Source of the DNA: Vallitalea longa
GTDB lineage: Bacteria > Bacillota > Clostridia > Lachnospirales > Vallitaleaceae
Length of the DNA stretch: 64,000 nt
Reading direction: 5' to 3'
Assembly: GCF_027923465.1 (NCBI RefSeq)
Contig: NZ_BRLB01000006.1
Span: forward strand, 124,001 to 188,000
The notes beneath the pieces are model-generated. The model worked only from the letters and a program-made list of their open reading frames with translations. It was not told the DNA's origin and did not search any database. Shown piece by piece: positions 44,914 through 53,056 of this stretch; positions within the stretch are counted from its first letter, which is position 1; every line of letters begins with the position of its first letter. The position numbers and the translations under genes were made by a program.

Positions 44914-46227
44914 ATGAAAAAAATTATGACTTTATTATTAATATTAGTATTGTGTTTTAGTATTACAGGGTGCGGAGATAAGACAGAGGATAAATCCACG
45001 TCGAAGGTTGATGAGGTAACTAAAAAAACTGATAACAATAATGTAGATAATAAAAAAACAGTTGAATTAAATTTTTGGCATTTATGGACTGGTTCTGAAG
45101 CTGAAGCACTTCAAGCAGTAGTAGATGATTTTAATGAGAGTCAAACAGATATTCATGTTACTCTCCTTAGTACAGATATTCAGAAACAGTTAGCTGCTTT
45201 ATCTACTGGCAGCGGTCCAGATATAGCAGGAAATTTCTATTTTAATGTAGCATCATGGGCTCAAAAAGGTGCGATGATGGATTTATCTGAGTTAATTGAA
45301 AGAGATAAATATGATATTAATGATTTTGTTCCTTCAACAGTAAAAACAGTAACTCTTAACGATAGATTATATGCGTTACCCATAGCAATGCATGTTAACA
45401 TGTTGTATTACAATAAGGACATGTTAGAAGCAGCAGGTTACGATAAATTTCCAGAAAAAATTAGTGAGTTCAAGCAAATGATAAATGACTTAAGTGTAGT
45501 TGAAGATGGAAACATTAAACAATTAGGCTATATGCCTTCAGCTGATCCTGGAATTTTTAATATTGCATCAATGTATGGGGCAAAATTTGTTTCTGACGAT
45601 GGTAAGGAAATTTTAGAAGATGAAGCATTAATAAATGCATATAAATTTGAAAAAGAATTTACAGATAATTATAGTTATGAAAGTATCGCAAAATATGGTT
45701 CATCATTTGGCAAATATATGTCTCCTGATAATCCATTTTTCACTGGAAATGTTGCAGTCAAATTTGATGGAGAATGGCTTGTATCAATTATTGACGAATT
45801 TGCAAAAGATTTAAATTATTCAATTGCACCATTACCTTATCCTGATGATAAACCAGAACTTAAAAATGCTGGATATGCTTCCCCAAGTATTATGTACATA
45901 CCACAATCAACTAAACATCCTGAAGAAGCATGGACTTTCCTTAAATATTTAGTATCTGAAGAAGCTATGGTTAAATTTACTGCTAAGATAGGGAATCTTC
46001 CCGCTAGAAAAAGCTGTATGGACAATAAAGCTTATGACCATATAAATGGATTTAAAGTATTCTTGGATTATGCTCAAGGTGATAATATTTGCTCAATTGC
46101 TCCAATGAATCCAGAAGCTGAATATGTATCCGAGTTAATTGCTCAATATGACATGATTATGAACAATAAGATATCAGCTGAAGAAGCAATTGAAAAAATT
46201 AAAAAGAAACTCGATCCTAAAATGTAA
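44914..46227 (+). CDS. Second ABC sugar-binding lipoprotein (family 1)
   Basis: A 437-residue lipoprotein, lipobox SITGC (Cys20), then a Lys/Asp/Thr-rich tether. The domain starts VELNFWHLWTGSEAEALQAVVDDFNES and has GSGPDIAGNFYFNVASWAQKGAMMDLSELI, YALPIAMHVNMLYYNKDMLEAAGYDKFPE and YIPQSTKHPEEAWTFLKYLVSEEA, all of family 1 sugar binders. GGAGGTT precedes the ATG. It is paired with the two permeases downstream. Being co-transcribed with nanE and nanK, it probably binds a ManNAc-containing sugar. Sequence differs clearly from the binding protein at 33102, so ligands should differ. Confidence 0.92.
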   Translation: MKKIMTLLLILVLCFSITGCGDKTEDKSTSKVDEVTKKTDNNNVDNKKTVELNFWHLWTGSEAEALQAVVDDFNESQTDIHVTLLSTDIQKQLAALSTGSGPDIAGNFYFNVASWAQKGAMMDLSELIERDKYDINDFVPSTVKTVTLNDRLYALPIAMHVNMLYYNKDMLEAAGYDKFPEKISEFKQMINDLSVVEDGNIKQLGYMPSADPGIFNIASMYGAKFVSDDGKEILEDEALINAYKFEKEFTDNYSYESIAKYGSSFGKYMSPDNPFFTGNVAVKFDGEWLVSIIDEFAKDLNYSIAPLPYPDDKPELKNAGYASPSIMYIPQSTKHPEEAWTFLKYLVSEEAMVKFTAKIGNLPARKSCMDNKAYDHINGFKVFLDYAQGDNICSIAPMNPEAEYVSELIAQYDMIMNNKISAEEAIEKIKKKLDPKM

Positions 46228-46268
46228 AATTAATAAAATAGTATAATTAAAGTAAAAATAAATCATTA

Positions 46269-46311
46269 TTAAGAGAGGCAGAGTAATAAATAATAAAAAC
46301 TGCCTCCTTAA
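46269..46311 (+). promoter_or_regulatory. Intra-operon hairpin in the second transporter operon
   Basis: TTAAGAGAGGCAG (46269-46281, one bulged base) pairs with CTGCCTCCTTAA (46300-46311), followed by TTTTAC. It separates the binding-protein gene from permease 1, mirroring 34446-34473, and probably limits permease expression or protects the upstream mRNA. Confidence 0.6.
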
Positions 46312-46341
46312 TTTTACACATATATCGGAGGTGTTATAAAT

Positions 46342-47247
46342 ATGAGAAGAAGAAATAAAGACAATATAAATGGTTTGATTTTTGCCAGTCCATGGTTAAT
46401 TGGATTTATAGTTTTCACGGTTGTTCCTATAATACTTTCTTTGTACTATAGTTTTACGAATTTTAATATATTTCAAAAACCGAGTTTTGTTGGATTAAAT
46501 AATTATATACAACTATTTCAAGATGATAATTTTTATAAAAGTATGTTAAATACTGGTTATATTACAATTATTGGTGTTCCTTTAAATATCATTTTTGGTT
46601 TGTTAATGGCTATGCTACTTAATAGTAAGGTTAAAGGACAGTCCATATTCAGAACTATTTATTTTATTCCTTCAATTGTACCTATTGTTGCCTGTTCAAT
46701 ATTGTGGATGTGGATTTACAATGCAAAGAACGGTTTAATTAATGTTATACTTGATAAACTAAATTTATATCAACCAGGGTGGCTGGTTGACCCGAAATTT
46801 ACGAAAGTATCACTATTAATCATTGGTATATGGGCTTGTGGTATGACTATGGTTGTTTTCTTAGCTGCATTGCAAGATGTGCCTAAAAGTTTATATGAAG
46901 CTGCCAAGATTGATGGTGCTAATAGAATACATAAATTTTTTTATATTACATTACCAGTTATTTCTCCAGTTATATTTTTTCAAGTAATAATTGGAATTAT
47001 TGCTGCTTTACAATATTTCACTCAAGCTTATGTAATGCTTTCGACAGATAGTTATACGTTAGCTAGTGGTGGTCCTGAAAATTCTATGTTGTTTTACGCT
47101 ATATCAATATTTTATAATGCTTTTCAGTATCTAGAAATGGGTAAAGCTTCAGCAATGGCATGGATACTTTTCATTGTATCCACGATTATAACTTTGTGTG
47201 TATTTAAAAGTTCTAAGAAATGGGTATTTTATGGGGGTGGAGATTAA
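46342..47247 (+). CDS. Second ABC sugar transporter permease 1
   Basis: A 301-residue membrane protein with six helices. N terminus MRRRNKDNINGLIFASPWLIGFIVFTVVPII, then YYSFTNFNIFQKPSFVGLNNYIQLFQDD, both standard for MalF/UgpA-type permeases. EAA loop EAAKIDGANRIHKFFYITLPVISP. A TCGGAGGTG ribosome site precedes the ATG. The stop overlaps the start of permease 2 (TAATG). Channel-forming partner of the next gene product. Confidence 0.92.
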   Translation: MRRRNKDNINGLIFASPWLIGFIVFTVVPIILSLYYSFTNFNIFQKPSFVGLNNYIQLFQDDNFYKSMLNTGYITIIGVPLNIIFGLLMAMLLNSKVKGQSIFRTIYFIPSIVPIVACSILWMWIYNAKNGLINVILDKLNLYQPGWLVDPKFTKVSLLIIGIWACGMTMVVFLAALQDVPKSLYEAAKIDGANRIHKFFYITLPVISPVIFFQVIIGIIAALQYFTQAYVMLSTDSYTLASGGPENSMLFYAISIFYNAFQYLEMGKASAMAWILFIVSTIITLCVFKSSKKWVFYGGGD

Positions 47248-48098
47248 TGAGAAATGTAAAAGCAAAAAGTATAAAAACAACAGATAATTTACATAAAATA
47301 ATAGTATATTTCTTTCTAATAGTTTTTAGTATATTCTTTTTGATTCCCATATTATGGATGATTTCTACATCATTAAAATCTCCAGAAGAAATTTATCGGA
47401 TTAAATTTGCCTTTTTACCAACTAAACTTCACTGGAAAAACTATGTTGATGCAATAACTTCTATCCCATATTTTAAATATATTTCTAATACTTTGATTGT
47501 TACTGTATTTTGTGTTATAGGTCAACTGTTTGCGGCTCCATTAGTAGCTTATTCTATAGCTAAGATTAGATGGTTTGGTAGTAAAATAGTATTTATGCTT
47601 ATAATAGGAACAATGTTTTTACCTTTTCAAGTTACAATGATTCCAGTATATATGATTTACCATAAGATGGGTTTCGTAGGTACATTTTTACCATTAATTT
47701 TACCAAGTTTTTTTGGATATCCTCTATATATTTTTTTATTGCGTCAATTTATAGTAGGAATACCAGATTCTTTAATTGAAGCAGCTAAGATTGATGGGGC
47801 TTCTGAATATAAAGTTTATTGGAAAGTTATACTCCCATTAATAAAACCAGCATTAGCAACTGTTACAATATTTACATTTTTAACTTCTTGGTCAGATTTT
47901 TTAGGACCATTAATATATTTAAACAACGAGAATATGTATACATTGTCTCTAGGGTTAAGACAATATCTAACAGCACATAGTATTGCTTGGGGCCCATTAA
48001 TGGCAGCTACAACAATGTTTATAGTACCAACAATAATTATTTACTTTTTTGCTCAAAAACAGTTTATTGAAGGTATTGCTACAACAGGAGGAAAGTAA
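47247..48098 (+). CDS. Second ABC sugar transporter permease 2
   Basis: A 283-residue membrane protein, MalG/UgpE type. ATG 47247 shares a TAATG junction with permease 1 and has GGTGGAG at 47236-47242; an upstream in-frame ATG at 47220 is less likely. Features are FFLIPILWMISTSLKSPEEIYR, EAAKIDGASEYKVYWKVILPLIKP as the EAA loop, and the closing QFIEGIATTGGK. It is the last gene of the nanE operon. No ATPase is encoded, as with the first transporter, so both likely use a shared MsmX-like ATPase. Confidence 0.92.
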   Translation: MRNVKAKSIKTTDNLHKIIVYFFLIVFSIFFLIPILWMISTSLKSPEEIYRIKFAFLPTKLHWKNYVDAITSIPYFKYISNTLIVTVFCVIGQLFAAPLVAYSIAKIRWFGSKIVFMLIIGTMFLPFQVTMIPVYMIYHKMGFVGTFLPLILPSFFGYPLYIFLLRQFIVGIPDSLIEAAKIDGASEYKVYWKVILPLIKPALATVTIFTFLTSWSDFLGPLIYLNNENMYTLSLGLRQYLTAHSIAWGPLMAATTMFIVPTIIIYFFAQKQFIEGIATTGGK

Positions 48099-48203
48099 GA
48101 TAAACAGAAAACAATTTAAGGTAGTAAATTGCTTTCTATATGAATGTAAGTAAAATGATATAAAAGTAGTATTTTGTAAAATGTATATATGATATAATAT
48201 AAG

Positions 48204-48230
48204 AGTTCCTAAATAAAATAGGAGCTTTTT
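48204..48230 (+). terminator. Terminator after the second transporter
   Basis: AGTTCCTA (48204-48211) pairs with TAGGAGCT (48219-48226, one G-U) and is followed by a T run. It ends only 14 bases before the next ribosome site, so it could also act as an attenuator of the oxidoreductase gene. Confidence 0.65.
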
Positions 48231-48255
48231 ATATTATTATTAAGGAGGACAACTA

Positions 48256-49386
48256 ATGCAAATTGATTATAATTTAGTTGGCTTAGGGTATATTGGTAAA
48301 ATTCATTTGATGGCAATGAATAATTTTAATTTATTAAATTTACCTATTAAAAGTAATATTATTAAGAATCAATTAGTTACAAGAGATCCTGTTAAAAGAT
48401 TAGAAGCAGCGCAGTTATTAGGTTTTGAAAAAACTGTAGATGTAGAGTCATGGGAAATTGATAGTAATAAAGCACAATTAATAGATATATGTAGTCCGAA
48501 TATCAATCATAAAGATTTAGTAATAGAAGCTATAGAAAAAAATATACATGTTTATTGTGAAAAACCTCTTTCCATGAATGGTGAAGAAACCAGAGAAATT
48601 TTGAATAGACATAAAAAAAGTAAATCGAGAATTCAAATATGTTATATAATGAGATATATCCCTGCATTTGCTAAAGCTAGAGCTGCTATTAAAAATAATG
48701 TTATAGGAGATATTTCTAGTTTTCGTATTGAGTATTATCACTCTTCGTATCTTAATCCAGATAAACCTTATGCATGGAGACTAGACGAGAAAATATCAGG
48801 TGGTGGAGCGTTATATGATTTAGGTAGTCATGCTTTTGATGTTCTGCAATTTCTAATTGAGCCAATAAAAGAAGTAATGTGTTTTACAGATACTATCGTA
48901 AAAGAAAGAAAAGATAGTGAAGGTAACTATAAAAAAGTTACAGTTGATGATTGGGCATTAACCCATGTACATACTGTAAACGATATAAAAGGAACTGTTG
49001 AAGTTTCTAGAATAGCAGTAGGTGATGATGGTATCCGAGTAAGGATATATGGAACAGAAGGGTCATTAATGATTAATGTCAATAATAATCCTATAGATGT
49101 TATGTATTATGATTACCTGGGAAATAATATTCATCTTGATGAAAAATATTATACTGATGATAGTTACTACAAGCATCTATTAAAATTCTATCCAACACCC
49201 AAAATGTCTCAAGGATTTTTCTTAGATGCTCATACAGCTTCATTAGCTTCGTTTATATATCAGATTGAAAACAATACCAATATAGAAGGTGTTCCATCTA
49301 TTAATCAATGTAAGAATTTAGAAGCTATATTGACAGCTTGTAAAAAATCTTCCATAAGTAAATATTTTGAAAACATTGATATATAA
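48256..49386 (+). CDS. Gfo/Idh/MocA-family sugar dehydrogenase
   Basis: A 376-residue NAD(P)-dependent oxidoreductase. The Rossmann start is YNLVGLGYIGKIH (GxGxxG). HVYCEKPLSMNG carries the conserved EKP. The substrate side has SGGGALYDLGSHAFDVLQF with the catalytic Asp and His. Such enzymes oxidise or epimerise sugars, amino sugars and cyclitols; the exact substrate is open. AAGGAGGAC precedes the ATG. Following the ManNAc/mannoside locus, it may convert one of the released sugars. Confidence 0.9.
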   Translation: MQIDYNLVGLGYIGKIHLMAMNNFNLLNLPIKSNIIKNQLVTRDPVKRLEAAQLLGFEKTVDVESWEIDSNKAQLIDICSPNINHKDLVIEAIEKNIHVYCEKPLSMNGEETREILNRHKKSKSRIQICYIMRYIPAFAKARAAIKNNVIGDISSFRIEYYHSSYLNPDKPYAWRLDEKISGGGALYDLGSHAFDVLQFLIEPIKEVMCFTDTIVKERKDSEGNYKKVTVDDWALTHVHTVNDIKGTVEVSRIAVGDDGIRVRIYGTEGSLMINVNNNPIDVMYYDYLGNNIHLDEKYYTDDSYYKHLLKFYPTPKMSQGFFLDAHTASLASFIYQIENNTNIEGVPSINQCKNLEAILTACKKSSISKYFENIDI

Positions 49387-49457
49387 AATAAAATATATAT
49401 GTGATTATGAATAAAAAAATGACTAAAGACCTATAAAAATTCCCTACTTTATACTAA

Positions 49458-49486
49458 TTAACAACTATTGACATATTTGTTATAAT
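49458..49486 (+). promoter_or_regulatory. Promoter of the membrane zinc-ribbon-like gene
   Basis: TTAACA (49458-49463), 17 bases, TATAAT (49481-49486). The TTGACA at 49468 is only seven bases from TATAAT and is not the partner. Confidence 0.55.
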
Positions 49487-49545
49487 ATGAAAGGTTGTGT
49501 GAAACGAAGAAATCATTTAAGCAATTAATTTTTAAGGAGGATACA

Positions 49546-50427
49546 ATGAGTATTATATTAGGTTTATTTACATTACTATTAAGTATTGCTATACCATTAG
49601 CTTTATTACTTACAACTAATTTTCAAGTTATACATTTTGCATTATTTTTTATAATTCCGGTAGGAGCAATTTTCACAGGTTATTTATGTGGATATGGTTA
49701 TTTTAAAGGATTGGTTTTATCTAATAGAAAAATTACAGGAGGTCATTATTTTGTTGGATTGATAATGGCTATTGTATGTTTGGTTTCAGTTCTATACGGT
49801 ACATATTATTTAAGCTGTTTTAATGAGGAAGAACAAAAAATAGAGTATTCTTTGGAAGGAAATCATGTTAGTGATTATGAAGTAAATGGTTATGGTGAAA
49901 TGACATTTCCTAAATATACTAGATATATGATTGAAAATACACCTGTTTCATTTAGTATAAGAAGTACTAACATAACAGAGGTATCGAATCCTATTTTTGG
50001 ATGGATTGTTACGATTATTGACTATTTAGGTTTACTAGCAGGATGTTTGGCATGTGGTTCAAGTATATATGATAAATATGAGTATTGTGATAACTGTAAA
50101 AAGTATAAGAAAAAGAAAAAAATATTCGATATACCTAAACCAAATGGAAAAGGTTTCTTTGATGAACTAGAGACGTTAGTTAATAATCTGAACATGAGTA
50201 TATTTCTAGAAGAAATTATTGATAAGTATAAAAATGACAGGTTAAAAACAGGTGAATATTATGAATGCTATCTGATATATTGTGAAAGCTGTAGATCAGC
50301 ATCATTTAAATTCAAACTATATGAGAAGAACAAAAAAGGTAAAGTTGTTGAGAATGATGATTTCAAATACACTATTGATGTTAATTATGATTTTGTGAGA
50401 AATTATATTAAGAAGGACGCAGCTTAA
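49546..50427 (+). CDS. Membrane protein with cytosolic Cys-pair domain, unknown
   Basis: A 293-residue protein starting MSIILGLFTLLLSIAIPLAL. Three helices lie in the first ~95 residues and a fourth around 155-180 (IIDYLGLLAGCLACGSSIYD). The C-terminal domain has paired cysteines EYCDNCKKYKKKKK and IYCESCRSASFKFKLYEKN, suggesting one zinc site made of two Cys-x2-Cys knuckles. ATG 49546 follows AAGGAGG; translation from the upstream GTG at 49495 lacks a site. Single gene between a promoter and the terminator at 50452. I do not recognise a family. Confidence 0.7.
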   Translation: MSIILGLFTLLLSIAIPLALLLTTNFQVIHFALFFIIPVGAIFTGYLCGYGYFKGLVLSNRKITGGHYFVGLIMAIVCLVSVLYGTYYLSCFNEEEQKIEYSLEGNHVSDYEVNGYGEMTFPKYTRYMIENTPVSFSIRSTNITEVSNPIFGWIVTIIDYLGLLAGCLACGSSIYDKYEYCDNCKKYKKKKKIFDIPKPNGKGFFDELETLVNNLNMSIFLEEIIDKYKNDRLKTGEYYECYLIYCESCRSASFKFKLYEKNKKGKVVENDDFKYTIDVNYDFVRNYIKKDAA

Positions 50428-50451
50428 ATTAAAATATCAAATAACTATAAT

Positions 50452-50505
50452 AAATACTACAGCTTAAGATTAATTACGATGTTGCTTTTGCTGTAGTATT
50501 TCTTT
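50452..50505 (+). terminator. Terminator with 12-bp stem
   Basis: AAATACTACAGC (50452-50463) pairs perfectly with GCTGTAGTATTT (50490-50501) over a 26-base loop, then CTTTAT. The same CTACAG/CTGTAG stem sequence recurs in the three hairpins at 52914-53028. Confidence 0.65.
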
Positions 50506-50589
50506 ATCTAGATGTTTCAAAAAACTCCCTTCTCTAACCAAGTATTATGTTTTTGGATATTTCATTTAGATATGATGACTATATTCGAC

Positions 50590-50615
50590 AATATCTCTTA
50601 TTGATAATAGGTATT
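50590..50615. promoter_or_regulatory. Imperfect 26-bp palindrome upstream of a GNAT gene
   Basis: AATATCTCTTAT (50590-50601) mirrors ATAATAGGTATT (50604-50615) with few mismatches, about 75 bases before the start codon at 50692. A possible operator; no known site is matched. Confidence 0.3.
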
Positions 50616-50691
50616 TTAAGGTATAGAATATTTGTAGGTGTGGATGGATTAGTATATATTATTTAATATAAAGAGAGGGAGAACAAATAGA

Positions 50692-51648
50692 ATGAAGATC
50701 ATTGAGTTTAGTACAGTAACAAATAAAATGAAAAAGATGATGATTCAAGATTTGGAATATTTGTATAGTAAATTGCTCATTAATGAAAACTTTGGGCAAA
50801 TAGAAAATTTACTAGGAAGCAAAATAGAAAATTGGATGAAAAACAAAACAATAAATGGTGCCATTTGTATGAAGAATGAAAAAATGGTAGGATTTCTGTT
50901 TGCTGAACTGAAGAACGGTGAGCAGAAAAGACAAGCTTGGGTTCCGAGTTTTGGAATAGCAACTTTTGGTGAAGACAATGATAAAATTCTATATGAGTTA
51001 TATAAGCATTGTTCTAGTCAATGGGTTGAATTAGGATACTATGAGCATGTAATAGAGACATTAGACATAGATAATCAAGTGTTGAGTTTGCAAATGTTGG
51101 GATTTGCATTTCAACAAGTTCATGGGTTGTTAAAACTCTCTAACTATAAGGAGGGTGAATCTGATGCAAAAATATCAATAAGGTCTTTCAGGAAAAATGA
51201 TTCTGATATTTTAAGAGATATGGCTGACATTATATATAAATATCAAATTGCTTCACCAGTATATGCTCCACTCCAAGTAGAGACTATAAAGAGGATTAGA
51301 GATGGTTATGCTAGCCTAGTAAATGATGATGAAGTAATGTTATATATATCTGAAACAGATAGACCAGTTGCATTTCAAGCTCTATGGGAAGATGATTATG
51401 GATATCTAGTACCAGAAAAATGTGTAGAGCTGTCAATAGCAGGTACGTATGCAGATGTCTCACATAGTGGAGTTGGAACAAAATTGATGAATTATGTTGT
51501 AAAGGACTTAATATTAAAAGGGTATAAATGGTTATCAGCGGATTGGAGAATTACAAATATAAGCGCAAGACGTTTTTGGAATACAAAATGTGGATTCAAT
51601 ATAACTAAATATAGAATGATAAGGACAATTGATTCTGATAACAATTAG
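50692..51648 (+). CDS. Tandem-domain GNAT N-acetyltransferase
   Basis: A 318-residue protein that looks like two GNAT folds. The N-terminal half (to about 150) keeps the strand pattern (GAICMKNEKMVGFLFAEL) but lacks a clear acetyl-CoA loop. The C-terminal half (about 165-318) has SIAGTYADVSHSGVGTKLMNYVVKDLILKGY, where HSGVGT corresponds to the R/Q-x-x-G-x-G/A pyrophosphate loop, followed by SARRFWNTKCGFNITKYRM. Only the second domain is likely catalytic. The substrate is unknown. GAGGGAG precedes the ATG. It lies upstream of a P-loop gene and a giant GNAT fusion, but with its own leader. Confidence 0.82.
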   Translation: MKIIEFSTVTNKMKKMMIQDLEYLYSKLLINENFGQIENLLGSKIENWMKNKTINGAICMKNEKMVGFLFAELKNGEQKRQAWVPSFGIATFGEDNDKILYELYKHCSSQWVELGYYEHVIETLDIDNQVLSLQMLGFAFQQVHGLLKLSNYKEGESDAKISIRSFRKNDSDILRDMADIIYKYQIASPVYAPLQVETIKRIRDGYASLVNDDEVMLYISETDRPVAFQALWEDDYGYLVPEKCVELSIAGTYADVSHSGVGTKLMNYVVKDLILKGYKWLSADWRITNISARRFWNTKCGFNITKYRMIRTIDSDNN

Positions 51649-51783
51649 AAGATTATATTAACAAACAAATATTAATGAAGAATATCTAATTATGTACGAT
51701 TTCAATAAAAATACAGTAATAGAAGGTTAACAAAAAAGAAAGTCGAAAGAAAATTTATGAAATAGTTGTATAGGAGTGATATA

Positions 51784-52716
51784 ATGGCTATAACTTTATT
51801 ACAAGAAGCATTAATGTATTCCGTTTATTTTGCACCAAGAGGTAGAAAAAGACTATTGAATCTTGGACATCAGATATCACAGAGATATTTAAGTCCGTTA
51901 GATAATCTTGTAGGTGTTATAGGGGATGCAGGAGCAGGAAAATCAGTATTCATCAAAGGAATGTTTCCAGGACTGGAACTCACTAATGATGATGATGGAG
52001 TTAATGTAAGACCGTTACCTTTACTAGATGGGGCAGACACAGGTTTTTTTAGCAGTCATACTTATCATATTGATGTTAGGTTCGAGTCGGCATTCACACA
52101 GATGTATATGTTAGCTGATGCTGTAAAAGAAGCAATCAACAATGGTAAAAGAGTTATTGTTGAACATTTTGAATTGATGTATCCTTATCTGAAAATGAAT
52201 GCTGATATAATTATAGGTATTGGAGAAGAAGTTATTGTGACAAGACCTAGTATATTTGGTCCTTGCCCAAATGATATAGCCGAGATAGTACAGAAATCCA
52301 TCAAATACAGAAGAATGGCTCATACTGCTGAAGATCTTACTGGATATGTATTAGAGAAACAATTCGGTTTTGAACATATAGAAGGACATAATGATGTAAA
52401 ACATGGTTTCGTATTGGAATTTGACAGTGAGCCAAAAATTGATATACAAGATTTAGAAGATAGAACAAAAGAATTAATTAAGAAAGGTCTTGACGTCTGT
52501 TATGTTGATGATAATCATATATCGATAGATAACGATAAATTTGAATGTACAGGTCCAAGAATACATCTTAAGAATACTTCTGATATTGAACATTTCCATT
52601 TAGTCAAGGAATTAAAATATAATCCAATGACTAATAGCTATGCTCTAATAGGAATCATAGGTATTGAAGAAAAGATTAATATCAGCGAATTGAACAGTCT
52701 TAAACATCATATGTAA
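51784..52716 (+). CDS. P-loop protein (alanyl-tRNA-synthetase-additional-domain type), unknown role
   Basis: A 310-residue cytosolic protein. MAITLLQEALMYSVYFAPRGRKRLLNLGHQISQRYLSP is followed by a clear Walker A, GVIGDAGAGKSVFIKGMF. Further blocks are GVNVRPLPLL, HTYHIDVRFESAFTQM, KRVIVEHFELMYP and GEEVIVTRPSIFGPCPNDIAEIV. I associate this pattern with Clostridia proteins annotated as 'alanine-tRNA synthetase second additional domain', but that is from memory and gives no activity. The P-loop and following acidic residues suggest a nucleotide-binding or kinase-like enzyme. ATG 51784 follows AGGAGTGA. Monocistronic. Confidence 0.75.
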   Translation: MAITLLQEALMYSVYFAPRGRKRLLNLGHQISQRYLSPLDNLVGVIGDAGAGKSVFIKGMFPGLELTNDDDGVNVRPLPLLDGADTGFFSSHTYHIDVRFESAFTQMYMLADAVKEAINNGKRVIVEHFELMYPYLKMNADIIIGIGEEVIVTRPSIFGPCPNDIAEIVQKSIKYRRMAHTAEDLTGYVLEKQFGFEHIEGHNDVKHGFVLEFDSEPKIDIQDLEDRTKELIKKGLDVCYVDDNHISIDNDKFECTGPRIHLKNTSDIEHFHLVKELKYNPMTNSYALIGIIGIEEKINISELNSLKHHM

Positions 52717-52733
52717 TTTAATTAAAAAAATAC

Positions 52734-52762
52734 TTGTAATGGAATTTATTTCATGATATTAT
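52734..52762 (+). promoter_or_regulatory. Promoter of the small open reading frame
   Basis: TTGTAA (52734-52739), 17 bases, TATTAT (52757-52762), 37 bases before the ATG of the 30-residue frame. Lies in the 340-base gap 52717-53056. Confidence 0.5.
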
Positions 52763-52798
52763 ATAAAAGTAGTAATTATCAAAAAAGGAGGTCGTAAA

Positions 52799-52891
52799 AT
52801 GTTATTAATCAATAAAATCAACGGGCAATACAAACAAATTAATACAATTGAAAATTATGACCTGCACATAATAGGTAATTTCTATTTATAA
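52799..52891 (+). CDS. Possible 30-residue small protein or leader peptide
   Basis: A 30-codon frame beginning MLLINKINGQYK and ending in aromatic GNFYL. A near-ideal ribosome site AAAGGAGGT (52785-52793) precedes the ATG and a promoter lies at 52734. Three tandem hairpins follow at 52914. It is too short for homology by eye. It could be a genuine small protein, or a leader peptide controlling the 53057 gene by attenuation. The complete set of signals argues against chance. Confidence 0.5.
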   Translation: MLLINKINGQYKQINTIENYDLHIIGNFYL

Positions 52892-52913
52892 CATTTTGAT
52901 GAGTTATATTATG

Positions 52914-53028
52914 CTGTAGGTAAAATCCTGCAGTTTTTATATATTAATATTGTGTAAAAATACTGTAGTTAATACTACAGTTTTTTTATTATATTATAGC
53001 TGTAGAATACTACAGCTTATTTTTTTCC
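52914..53028 (+). terminator. Three tandem terminator-like hairpins with interchangeable arms
   Basis: Hairpin 1: CTGTAGG (52914-52920)/CCTGCAG (52927-52933) then T5. Hairpin 2: ACTGTAGT (52962-52969)/ACTACAGT (52974-52981) then a T run. Hairpin 3: AGCTGTAG (52998-53005)/CTACAGCT (53010-53017) then TTATTTTTTT. The arms share CTGTAG/CTACAG, so arms of different hairpins can also pair with one another. Serves as a strong terminator or a switchable attenuator just before the 53057 gene. Confidence 0.7.
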
Positions 53029-53056
53029 ATTTTTTTAATAAGAAGGGGGTACAACA

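Noticed and set aside
49468-49486. TTGACA next to TATAAT as a promoter
   Set aside because: Spacing is only seven bases; the TTAACA at 49458 gives a proper 17-base spacer instead.
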